From positions 1 to 18,502 of the forward strand of contig QJNS01000733.1 of NCBI GenBank assembly GCA_004154925.1: 18,502 nucleotides of DNA. Direction: 5' to 3'. This document shows, piece after piece, positions 9,678-18,502 of the stretch. Origin of the DNA: Monosporascus cannonballus (lineage: Eukaryota; Ascomycota; Sordariomycetes; Xylariales). Within the stretch, counting starts at the first letter, position 1; the number at the start of each line of letters is the position of its first letter. The notes under the pieces are model-generated. The model had not been told where the DNA came from. It was given only the letters and a program-made list of their open reading frames with translations, and made no database searches. The translations under genes were made by a program, and so were the position numbers.

Positions 9678-11456
9678 ATGAGTCTCAGCAGTATTCTGAC
9701 CCGGCTCGATCAGGAACTGAGCTCCCTGGTGGGCCAATGGAATGGATACTCTACGGGCATAGCTACGGCGCTGGTCTTGATTCTGACTTACGCTGTCATG
9801 ACTCGAGTCGAGCCGGAGATCCACCCCATGCTTCTGGCCCGTCAGGCTCAAGGGTCACCAGTCCGTCAAGAGGGAGAGTCGCCGGTCTATCGCGGGAACT
9901 CTGCCCCGCACGGGCTACCGCTGAACACAGGCTTGAACATTAAGGAGCCCGGTGCCTCCAAGTGGTCGCAAGGCCGGGACGGTGATCTGAGGGATGTATG
10001 GCGTAGAGCTGTTTCTGGGTCCCCGGATGGAGAGGGAGCAAAAGCGACCGGCCGCATCCTAACGGTCTTTGGAAGCGAGAAGGTCGTGGAGCATAAGCTC
10101 GGTATGCTGTTCTGTTGCTAGTACATCCGGGGAGTCCTTCTTGTTAACAACTTCGCAGAGGATATCACCCGGCAGATCCGTCTTGTTGGCCAGCATATTG
10201 CTTCTCAAGGTGGAAGCAAGATTGCTATCTACCTCCCGAACTCGGTTGAATTTATGGCAACCTTGTTCGCGTGCAGCTTTTACAACTTGACCGCCATTCT
10301 CCTGCCTTATGATATACCAGAGGCCGAGATCATTTCGATGCTTCAGAGATCAGGCGCCGACACCGTTGTTACGGCTCCTGGTGCCTTCCCCTTCGATAGC
10401 GTCGTCAAGAGCTACCAGGCCCTTCGCCAGCTTATATGGGTCGTCGACGAAGGTAACCAGCATTTGGATTGGAATGAGGTCCCTAAGGGTATGGGTGGTA
10501 GTGTCAATGTCTCTACCTGGCAGGATATCTTGAACGACAACCCCCCGACGGCTGCCGGTGACCTTCCCGAGCCCGGCGATAAGTCGGAGATCAAGGACGT
10601 TATCTTCTTCTACCAATACAAGTCTGGTGCCTTAGAAGAGATGGTCCGATTCAGCCAAGGGAACCTTGTTTCCGCCGTGTCTGCCCAGCTAGCCGCAGTC
10701 CCGACTAGAGCACGTCTCTCGCAAGCCGATCTCTTCCTGCCGGTGGCATCGTTATCGAGCTCGTACACCTTAGTTCTTACTCTTACGGCCTTGTTTTCTA
10801 ACGCCTCTGTTGCCTTCAACTCTGTTGCTGGTCCTTCAGCTGATCTCGTTCTCGCAACTACTGGCGTAGCGCCCACCATCGTCGTCGCTACTCCACAAAC
10901 CCTACTAAAGACACACAAAGAAAGCAAGAGGAAGATCACCTCCCTCATCTCCCAGCTTTCTCACTGGGTACAAACTCGTTCGCTAATTCAGGACGGCGCT
11001 ATGCCTGCAGCCTCGTTTCTGGCGCGGTGTAATGATAGCCTTCGACCCGAGATCGGCAATACCCCCGGCAAGCTGCGACTCGTCTACGTCGCGGAAGCAA
11101 TTGGAACAGACACGCCGCTGTTGTCGGAGAGCGTGCTATCGGACCTCCGCATCTTTACGGGAGCTCGCGTCCTCTACGCCCTGGTCGCCCCGAAGGTCGC
11201 CGGCGCCCTAACGCAGACCCAATATCACGACTACAGAATGCAAGGCGACGGCGCGGGATCACACTTCGGCCCTCCGGTCAGCAGCACGGAAATCCTGCTG
11301 AAAGACAGCCCGGGACACAAGGTCACCGATACCAACTACACGGGCGAGATCGTGGTCAGGGGCCCGGCGGTGGCTGGAGGCGAGGCAGCGCTCGGTGTCG
11401 ACGGAACCATAAGAGTGGATAATTGCCTCGCATATGCACCGGGCGTCAAGAAATAG
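9678..11456 (+). CDS. AMP-binding-fold protein with degenerate active site, spliced: join(9678..10101,10159..11456)
   Basis: Predicted 573 residues. Residues about 24-42 form one membrane anchor (GIATALVLILTYAVM). A conserved region follows (EPEIHPMLLARQAQ, then DLRDVWRRAV), then an adenylate-forming N-terminal fold: GGSKIAIYLPNSVEFMATLF, GADTVVTAP and LRLVYVAEA resemble acyl-CoA synthetase core strands. The usual ATP-binding loop (T/S-SG-TTG-PKG) is replaced at the expected place by FFYQYKSGALEEMVRFSQGN. The YG-TE motif is replaced by LYALVAPKVAGA, and no Y-TGD motif or C-terminal lid domain is visible. I recall similar proteins across Sordariomycetes, so the degeneracy is probably a family trait, not local damage. 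It may be a pseudoenzyme at an organelle or ER membrane; ligand and partners are unknown. Splicing restores EHKL-EDITRQIRLVGQHI. Confidence 0.87.
10102..10158 (+). other. Intron of the AMP-binding-like gene (57 nt, phase 1)
   Basis: Donor GTATGC at 10102, acceptor TCGCAG ending at 10158, branch-like GTTAAC about 12 nt upstream of the acceptor. It splits a GAG codon (G|AG). The unspliced first frame ends at TAG within the intron. The spliced frame continues to 11456. Confidence 0.9.
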
Positions 11457-12798
11457 TGAGGGCCAATAAACAGGCCCTGCTAGCCCTGGAGTCGTTGTAA
11501 CGAGTATAGGATGCGAGGGGGATTTACGATATGGGCTTGAGCGAATGTTTTGACCACATGGGCTCTCCTGTAAGTCCCTTTGTTTGAGACTATGAGTTTC
11601 TTTTCCAGTAGAAACGGTACTATGGCTATTAAACGACGTCCCGTACTGGATTAGGCTATGGTTGATTAACTGTATCGGAGGGGAAATCCGTGTCTTCCAT
11701 ATATGCACCGTTACTGATCTGTCTCCCGTAGAGAAGTATGCTTAAGCCCCAAGATTGTTATTTGAATAAGTTGGGGTTCGAAGAGCACATATGAGGACTT
11801 GATGCCAATGCTAGCTGAGACCTAAAGAATAACTTGATCCTCAACATGTTGAATTATTAATAATTTGGTCTGTTACAAGGCAGCCTTCACATGTAAACGA
11901 AGCGTATGCGGTATGGAAGCCTCTAAGACTGGAGGGTTTTGGAATACAGAAAACGGGCAAACTCTAGCTACGCCAGACCAGCAACTTGAAAATGGACCCA
12001 ACCACGCGACTTCTGGAGCATCGAATCCGACATAGTTGAATGGGACTATTCCGAGGCGTTTACCTCTGCAAAGATAGAAAATAATAATTAAAGCTTGTTA
12101 GCCCAATAATATTTTAGAGCTCTAACTTTCATTTAATATTCAGATATACTGCCATGGATCTAAGCTCAAAACAGAACCTACATTTTTTACGGTTTTAATA
12201 TAAAGGCATTTAAGCCATTCCGTTACGAAGTATACGCCCATATAAGTTGTAGTGGGCAAGACATTATCAATCCCGCCCAAAATCTGGCAAAATGATATTG
12301 ACGTCCAATTATTCACACTCTAGCCTCTGATGGCAGCTAGTACCTGTGGAGACAACTAACGGAAAATACCCATGCTTACTATACCAGGGGATCTGCCAAC
12401 TGCACCAGATAAGACAAGCGCCCACACCAGTCGTAAGGGTGAGCCAGGTTAACGATTAAAGTAGTATATTGTTCCAGAAGAGAGTGAGTAAAGGAGAGAA
12501 AAGCCAGGACTAGTTCCTAGAGGCCAAGAGGAAAAGCTCGAAGGTGTTGTGAAGAAGACCTTGAAGTTTTCATATACACCTAAATGGCATGAGCTAACAA
12601 AGCCTGCGGGTACGATGGCCCCCGTATGCATTGGGATATGTGATGCCTCCACTCTGCAACAGTCAGCCAAATGCATAGTTGGCTTGGTTAGCTCCTGGGA
12701 TTGGGGACGAATGAGGGAATCCTAAGCCTCAAGTCATCTCTCAATCGCTACATTGAGTTCCTCATCTGTGAGATGGTACAATCCGAGCATTGGGGAAG
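11457..12798. other. AT-richer intergenic region without recognisable genes
   Basis: About 1.34 kb. The start holds the 3' UTR of the AMP-binding-like gene. From roughly 11740 to 12470 the sequence is visibly AT-richer (for example ATTATTAATAATTTGG near 11851 and AATAATAATTAAAGC near 12081), in contrast to the GC-rich genes on the left. No open frame with a recognisable product was seen (the 75-codon minus frame at 12449-12676 is unconvincing) and no terminal repeats. It may be decayed repeat DNA, but that is only inference from composition. Confidence 0.5.
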
Positions 12799-15473
12799 AT
12801 GGATGCCGGGGCATAAATTGGCCTAGCCTCCAGCCTAGTCCAGCTCATCTCCTTCACCGGTACTCTCGTCTCCAAAAGTCGCGAGATCTAGCGCTCCGCC
12901 GACGGTGGCCTCGTGGAGAACGATGAGCTGTCCACCGTTCTAAAGACCCTCGGGGCGCAGAACCGGCGCATTGCCGCACAGGCTACTGCGTTCCGGTCAT
13001 CCTCGTCGGAAACGGCCAAGAATCTGTTCCAGCTGTGCGACGGCGTGTGCAGGCTCACCCAGGAACTCATATCGACCATCGAGGGGCTGAAGATTAACAG
13101 CGCCGGTGGCAAGTGGGACAGCTTCCTCCAGGCGTTGAAGAGCATGTAGAAGGAGCAGGATGTCGCGGATCTCCTGCGCAGACTGGACCGCTACAGGCAG
13201 CAGGTCGACTCAGTCCTGTTGGAGGTGCTGCAGGACAGGCTCAAGGGCTTCACGGAGACGGCTGAGGATAAGAATGCCAAAATCGAGCAGAACTTCTCTC
13301 AAATTTTGCTGTCCCTCCAGCCGGGAAGCCAGTGGCAAAGGCAGCTTATTGAGACGGCGCGCCAGGCCGTCCAGGCCCAAGCACCACCTAGCGTCGCCCA
13401 GCTTAATGACTTCTCCGCCTCGCTATCGGCTGGGGCTAAGCATGACCGTGAGAAGCTTCTCAAGCTTCGCATGCTTGAGTCTCTAAAGTTTGCGGGTACG
13501 AGGGATCGCTACGAACGAATCCCCGAGGCACATCAGAAGACATTCGAGTGGGTCTTTCACGAGCCAGCCTGCAACGATGATTTAAGAGGAAAATGGGTCA
13601 ACTTCGCCATATGGCTGATGTCGAGCAAGCAGCTTTACAGGGTCACCGGCAAGCCTGGGTCCGGTAAATCCACTTTGATGAAATACCTATCCGATGATAC
13701 CCGCCTCCACAGTCACCTAGAGGTCTGGCGGGGAGAGAGACCTCTTTACACAGGGCGATTCTTCCTCTGAAATTCTGGCACCGCTCTCCAGATGTCGAGG
13801 ATCGGTCCTCTGCAATCGCTCCTGCATGAGACCGTCTCCCACTTCCCGGATGAGATACCACATATCTTCCCAGATAGATGGCAATATCAAGAATACTTCG
13901 GATATGACGGCCGACCATGGTCCTAGTCCGAAGTTTCAGGTAGCTTCAAGAGGCTTGTTGCAGATTCGACGAAGGCTTTCTTCTTTATGGTCGATGGCCT
14001 CGACGAACTCGACGGCGGCTGCGCAGAACTCGCAGACTTCCTACTTAAAACAGCCTCAACGGGCGAAAACATTGAGCTATGCCTTGCCAGTCGCCCCTGG
14101 CTTGTCTTTGAGGATGCGTTCCGGCATCGGCCATCTCTGCGAGTGGAAGATCTGAGGGTGAGGGATATCGAGGTCTTCGCATCAGATAAGCTTGCAGAGG
14201 ACGTCATGTTTGCGCGGCTACAGAAGCATGGCCCTATAAATGCGCGCGCCTTGATCAAAGAGGTGGCGGAAAAGTCCTCGGGGGTCTTCCTCTGGGTGAG
14301 CCTCGTTGTCAAGTCGCTGCTGGAAGGGTTACAGGATGACGACACAGTAGACGACCTCTTAGCCCGGCTGCAATTGATCCCCAGGGACCTCGAGGCTCTG
14401 TATCAGAAGATCCTTGGTGACCTTGACCCAGGCTACTTTGAACAGGCATCTCAGATCTTCCAGACTGTCAGAGCTTCCTACCTCCCGTGGGGAGAGATCA
14501 ACCTAGAGAAAGCGACGTCCGTGGAGTATAAGTTTACCGAGACATCCGAGCAGAGCCACGACAGGCGGTCGCCGCTAACCTTACTTGCACCATCCTATAT
14601 AGAGGAAGATCCCGCACGTGCATTATGGATAAAATATGGCGAGCCAATGAGCTGGGAGCAACAGTGCTACAATGCCGAGAGAATGCGTCGTCGTCTCAAC
14701 AGCCGGTGTAAGGGGCTTTGAGAAGCCCCGATGCACATATTGGATGGGCCCAACGCGAATGTACAATACCTACACAGGACTTTCAAAGATTTCCTCGAAG
14801 ATAGAGCGCATATATTCCTCGTCTGGGGCTTCAAGAGCTCTTTCGACCCGCACGTGACCCTCTGCGCCGCTCGGCTTCGCCACGCCAAGGCGGTCTGCCC
14901 TAAGGAGGACCTAGAGGACACGAGCAGTATGGAAGTTTTTGCCGGCCTGGTACGGCAGTTCGTCATACATTGTCACTGGATGGAGAGACGGGACAAGCCG
15001 GAATACGTACCCTTCCTCGACGAGATGGACAGAGTTACGGAAACAATCCTGGGCGCTGGGGGGCAAAACGCATGTCAAGACTTTGACATACCGCACTGGA
15101 CTAAGCGCGTAGACCCCTACGTGGGTAGGACGTGTCAGGTTCACTCGCTCTTTGATTACGCCGTCATCCGATCCCTGGCGCACTATGTGCAGGCGAAGAT
15201 TGCGGATGGCCATTCCTTCGCTACGAATCCGAATAAGAGCTATTTGTTGAAGTGTGCAGCAGATACGAGCCGGAGAATGGCAGATTTACTAGACTCTGGC
15301 GACAAAACAGCTTTCTTGCACAAAGTACAGCCCTGTATGCCGGATCGGTTGAAGAAACTCAGGCGCCGTCCCCTGCAACGAAATCCTCGAATGAGTCTGT
15401 GAAGGAGCAGAGGAAGTGGCGTCACAAGATTAGGAATTCGTTGCGCAAGCGTCTCAGTAGTAGAAAATCCTAA
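12799..15473 (+). pseudogene. Broken NACHT-type STAND NTPase (fungal NLR-like, DUF7791-type C-terminal half)
   Basis: One frame from ATG 12799 reads like a fungal STAND protein used in non-self recognition or heterokaryon incompatibility. The N-terminal helical domain shows IGLASSLVQLISFTGTL and RSADGGLVEN. Next is a coiled region, then AHQKTFEWVF, then the NACHT core. Walker A (GKPGSGKST) lies at 13648-13674, Walker B (FFFMVDGLDELD) at 13978-14013, and a CLASRPW motif follows. The C-terminal half has GVFLWVSLVVKSLLEGL, MRRRLNSRCKGL, VQYLHRTFKDFLED and FDYAVIRSLAHYV. The frame is cut by TAA 12814, TAG 12889, TAG 13147, TGA 13768, TAG 13924 and TGA 14719. A last TGA at 15400 is passed only in another frame, which continues to TAA 15471 with a basic tail. 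No splice sites remove these stops convincingly. Inactive copy is the best reading; assembly error is unlikely with six separate lesions. Confidence 0.86.
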
Positions 15474-16602
15474 GCTGAGCCGTTTGATACTATGGCATAC
15501 ATTATGTGGTGCTGGGGGTGGCAGTCTCAGCCTGCAGCCGCAGCCAACGACGCGGACTATTGGTGCTGCTCCGCTCCGTGCGCGACGACCTCCCAGCTCC
15601 CTGGATCGGCGTTCATCTGGTGGGCTTACGTTGTGATAAGGGGCCGCCCTATCTCCTTGAGCCCCAAGGCTGGCAATGATGTATTTGCCTCATTCAGTGG
15701 GGGCTTAGTATTCATTGCGTCCTCGAATTTAGCCAGTCTTGAGGCCGCACGTAGACGCAAACTTCGAGATCGCATTAAACTGCTTCACCCCCTGTTTAGC
15801 CTCAGCCGTCAAATTTGATGGGACCTCGTAACAGCCAAAAATTTGATGTATTTAACGTAAGATGTATCATCCCATATGAATAATGCAGGGAGGTCAAACA
15901 GCTGAACATGTAACGGGCTGCCCAGCTGTAGCGACCACATATTTTCCTAGGATCACTTTAGCAAACAAGAACAGGTCTCCCGATGAAACATATCTCTAAT
16001 CCAAGCGCCCGCTATTGGTTACGTTACAATCTACGTCTGCTTACAGTGCCCGGATGATGTAGTGTCACAAACATCACTTGTGCTCAGACCGAGTAACAGA
16101 ATGCTAACGTAGTACTTGAAAAGCCGACCGCATCACAGCCCCCTGTTGCTCCTAGCTTCACTACCAGGTCTGGTACACGCGGTGTGCCACGGGTTCCTCA
16201 ATAAGATGTCCCCTTTTTCTACCCAGTATATACATGTTACATGTCGGGGCCATCTGATCGTCTGAAGAGATCTTTGGAGCCCTTGACGATTTGATATGTT
16301 ACATATACACGCATTTCTCCGTCCCATCAACCCAAGCTGCATCACGCACTGGAGTATACGTGACTTGCTGAATCACTAACCTGTGTAGCTCGGTCCAGGA
16401 AAAGCTTTCGAGGTCCGGATTAGTCCTAAGTTGCCATTACTATAAAGTCTCGATGTTCTGGGAGAACGGAGACTCGCTTTACCATACTCCTCGCTATAGT
16501 GTAGCCATCATGAGTATTCCATTATAGCTACGAGCCTACTTCTGTTCTGCCATAAGTGCTATACTCCTTTTTAGCGAGCAATCAACCGTGGGAACCGCCA
16601 AG
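15474..16602. other. Gene-poor region after the NLR pseudogene
   Basis: About 1.1 kb. An ORF at 15492-15818 (108 codons) is Trp/Cys/Ala-rich without a recognised domain, signal peptide or coding-like pattern, so I do not call it a gene. The rest is mixed-composition sequence with no repeats or RNA genes that I could identify. The end may hold the promoter or missing 5' exons of the ORF at 16603. Confidence 0.5.
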
Positions 16603-17184
16603 ATGTGGTTCGGGTCGGAATGGTGCTCATCATCGGAGCGATCCGGCGAAGAGCAAACGAGCGGATCTAGCAGCAGCGCACCGCCGCCTGCACCCCGACC
16701 GGAGCCGCTTCTAAAGATCAAGACGCGCAGCCTGCACCGCACCGACTGGAACGCGCAGAAGATGTTTCTGGCGTCCGCGTTCCCGGAGATCTTCGAGAAG
16801 GTGTGGAAGTGCGGCGAGGTGCACGTGGTCGCCGGCGTCGAGGACCCGGTGGACCCGATGGCGTTCGCCGTGGGGTTTGGGACCTACGTCTATTTTAACG
16901 TTAATACTGCGCGCGTCGGGCGCGCCATGAAGGCCCGCGACATCCTCAAGGAGGTCTGGAACACTTACAACGCCAGCCTCGCCAACCTCGACACCGTCGC
17001 CTACTGGCTGGTGACCAATGGCGATGTCAAGGCGGCTATACAGATCGCTTCCGAGGTCCTTATAGCAAACAACAGCTATATTACCGAGGGTTGGAATACC
17101 GTCCGTCCCGGTGGGCTTGGGTGGAATGAGGCCAGTAAGCAATACCCAGAATTATTTACTGACTCCTTCTGTATCCACTCATGA
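16603..17184 (+). CDS. Hypothetical protein, possibly 5'-incomplete
   Basis: A 193-residue frame that I do not recognise. The first ATG is at 16603; the same frame stays open upstream to about 16573, next to a CTCCTTTTTAG that could be an intron acceptor, so 5' exons may be missing. Residues 1-40 are serine/proline-rich (SSSSAPPPAPRPEP). The rest looks globular and mixed alpha/beta: TDWNAQKMFLASAFPEIFEK, then VHVVAGVEDPVDPMAFAVGF, YFNVNTARVGRAMKARDIL, and LDTVAYWLVTNGDVKAAIQI. Third positions are strongly G/C from 16620 to about 17030, as in the conserved genes to the left, which supports real coding; the last 45 codons are less biased. No signal peptide, membrane segment or known motif was seen. 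It could be a lineage-specific gene, or the remnant of a larger one. Confidence 0.5.
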   Translation: MWFGSEWCSSSERSGEEQTSGSSSSAPPPAPRPEPLLKIKTRSLHRTDWNAQKMFLASAFPEIFEKVWKCGEVHVVAGVEDPVDPMAFAVGFGTYVYFNVNTARVGRAMKARDILKEVWNTYNASLANLDTVAYWLVTNGDVKAAIQIASEVLIANNSYITEGWNTVRPGGLGWNEASKQYPELFTDSFCIHS

Positions 17185-18417
17185 CCTCGGAGTTATGATG
17201 GGATGTGGTCATGCCGCATCGATAGTCCCAAAGGGATAGCCTTCGTACTAGCCGCGAAACTCTGCAGCTGTAAAGAGCGGGAGTACTGATTCCAGGGCTG
17301 TTAGAAACCAATAACCCCCTCATCATCGGGATCGAGAAGTTGTTGAAGGAAAACGCTTTCGCTTCTGGCTACGCTTTCATACTCGACGTACAATTTAGCT
17401 GGCAAAGATTGGCCCCCGGTTACGAAATCAGGGATTGGTCGGATTATGAACTCTTCATGAAGATCAATCTTAGCCGTTAGCGATACGGCGAGAAGTTGGT
17501 TCGGTGACGGTGCTGCGTTGGTATGTCTATTATCGGCGCATTGCCCTTTGAAGAGCGTTAGTCCTTGAACGTGAGGATCGCTAATAATCTGTAAAGGCAC
17601 GTATCTCTTGATACGTCACCATAGGGCTCCATGATGGGAAATGAAACGGCTTCGACCGTGATGCGATGTTTTTCTTTCCTTTGCCTTTTTGGTACGGTAT
17701 CGGGATATATCACTTGTTGCTATTTTGGATTCATGGATACAGGGGGATGGTATACGGAAGGTGTTGCTATGGGTACGGCGAAGTGGTAGGTTAGACCAGG
17801 GGTTTTGGTTGAACCTATATTATAACTCAGAAGCCCGGTAGATTATGAACATAGGCCTGCCATAGCTTTGCCGCATTACGCCGCACGACCATACTAAATG
17901 CATCCACTCCTCCATTTATCTTCTGAAACAAGCGCGAACTTGACTCTCCTAGCGAATGAGTGCTTCGGGGAATTATCTGGACAGTGACCTAATCAGCGCA
18001 CGCCTCTCAAACTGGATCCCCTTTCATACACCGTCTTCTCAAACCTTAGTCTAGTGACACCGGGGGCATTCGAGGCGTATAATGCGAATGGGAAGGCACA
18101 GTGCGTACGATCGTGTCAGTCGCCATGGGGGCAGCCAGACATGCTTCATTACCGCTTTATTTTACAGCATCTTAACTCATGGACTGTTGAAAAGAGTTTT
18201 GCCTGGGTTATGATCAAAAAGTAACATAGCTATTTCCTCATGACTATGCACTGTACCTCTTACCTAACCGCAACTTATGGCTAATGGAATCGATATTTTG
18301 CATGAATAGGGCGGTTCCTATTCCCACTGAATGGAGCATTATTCACTATTTCTGTAACTCCGCAATGCCTTATTCGACCTCTTCCTCTCAGCTTCTTCAT
18401 CAGCTAGGGTTTGCACT
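17185..18417. other. Gene-poor region with one weak gene-like fragment
   Basis: About 1.2 kb, with no recognised gene. The only open frame with a protein-like look is on the minus strand at 17301-17600. The remainder (17601-18417) has no frame or RNA feature that I can support. Confidence 0.5.
17301..17600 (-). other. Possible gene fragment, minus strand
   Basis: A 99-codon open stretch (first codon GTG, no usable ATG at its start, upstream TGA at about 17616-17618). It contains protein-like runs such as HEEFIIRPIPDFVTGGQSLP, then AKLYVEYESVARSESVFLQQ. No family is recognised. The start MPLQIISD superficially resembles calcineurin-like phosphoesterases, but none of their metal-binding motifs follow. 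It could be an internal exon, a decayed gene or chance. Confidence 0.2.
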
Positions 18418-18488
18418 ACCCACCCACCCACGCTAAAATTTCCTACCACGGGTATCCGTGGGTGGGTAAAAATTTACGTGGGTGGTTA
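18418..18488. repeat. Nested inverted repeat of ACCCACCCACG/CGTGGGTGGGT at window edge
   Basis: The left arm 18422-18432 (ACCCACCCACG) is a perfect 11-bp inverse of 18457-18467. Its last nine bases (18424-18432) are also a perfect inverse of 18477-18485 (CGTGGGTGG). AAATTT occurs inside both outer arms (18436-18441 and 18470-18475), extending the outer stem with a small mismatch. An inner palindrome CCACGG/CCGTGG (18446-18451, 18456-18461) with a GTAT loop sits at the centre. Arrangement resembles the subterminal or terminal region of a TIR transposon or MITE, or a hairpin element. The sequence continues past the window, so the type cannot be decided. Confidence 0.7.
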
Positions 18489-18502
18489 ACAGGGATGCGT
18501 GG

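Noticed and set aside
13826..14345. Shadow ORFs over the NACHT core (plus 13826-14155, minus 13923-14345)
   Set aside because: The Walker B and downstream motifs lie in the other plus frame, which continues on both sides of the stops.
12799..14721. Stop-codon readthrough or recoding as an explanation for the NLR stops
   Set aside because: Six stops of all three types with no shared context or structure; ordinary nonsense mutation is simpler.
15492..15818. 108-codon plus-strand ORF, Cys/Trp-rich at its start
   Set aside because: Considered as a small secreted cysteine-rich protein, but there is no signal peptide pattern and no regular cysteine spacing.
17301..17600. Calcineurin-like phosphoesterase based on MPLQIISDPHV
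   Set aside because: The initiating codon is GTG and no metal-binding motifs (GD-x-x, GNH, GHTH-like) follow.
1..18502. tRNA, rRNA, CRISPR array, complete transposon or biosynthetic gene cluster
   Set aside because: No B-box-like GGTTCGA-TCC with matching stems, no regularly spaced direct repeats, no transposase or reverse-transcriptase motifs and no backbone synthase were seen on either strand.

Overview
The window looks like nuclear DNA of a filamentous ascomycete (Pezizomycotina, most likely a Sordariomycete). The evidence is short GT-AG introns of 54-58 nt, long serine/proline-rich reading frames with GC-rich third positions, fungal families (Pom34-type nucleoporin, LAT-type amino-acid permease, a coiled-coil/RA/PH protein, a NACHT-type STAND protein), and short GTAG/TAGG tetranucleotide runs between genes. 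All names come from reading translations; no database search was possible.

The left part (about 1-11460) is conserved housekeeping territory. It holds a plus-strand plasma-membrane amino-acid permease (136-2041, one intron), and convergent to it a large minus-strand protein with coiled coil, Ras-association, PH and proline-rich segments (3103-6654, one intron). Next come a minus-strand Pom34-like nuclear-pore membrane protein (8073-8948) and, across a shared 0.73 kb upstream region, a plus-strand membrane-anchored protein of the AMP-binding fold whose catalytic motifs are degenerate (9678-11456, one intron). Three gene models need splicing that simple open frames miss. In each case the junction was fixed by GT/AG, reading phase and restored family sequence.

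The right part (about 11460-18502) is different: it is gene-poor, has AT-rich stretches and contains decay. Its main feature is a fungal NACHT/STAND (NLR-like) gene at 12799-15473. One frame is broken by six nonsense codons and probably a 3' frameshift, but Walker A and Walker B are still readable. Most of the stops could come from C-to-T or G-to-A transitions, so repeat-induced point mutation (RIP) is a candidate cause. After it come an unrecognised small ORF with coding-like composition (16603-17184), a weak minus-strand gene-like fragment (17301-17600), and at the extreme right edge a nested inverted repeat of CCCACG/CGTGGG blocks that may be a transposon end cut by the window.

The genes are not an operon or an obvious biosynthetic cluster, and I see no shared pathway. 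The most interesting items are the MRL-like (Mig-10/RIAM/lamellipodin) domain order in a fungal protein, the adenylation-fold pseudoenzyme, and the decayed NLR in an accessory-looking segment. I found no tRNA, rRNA, CRISPR array or intact transposon.
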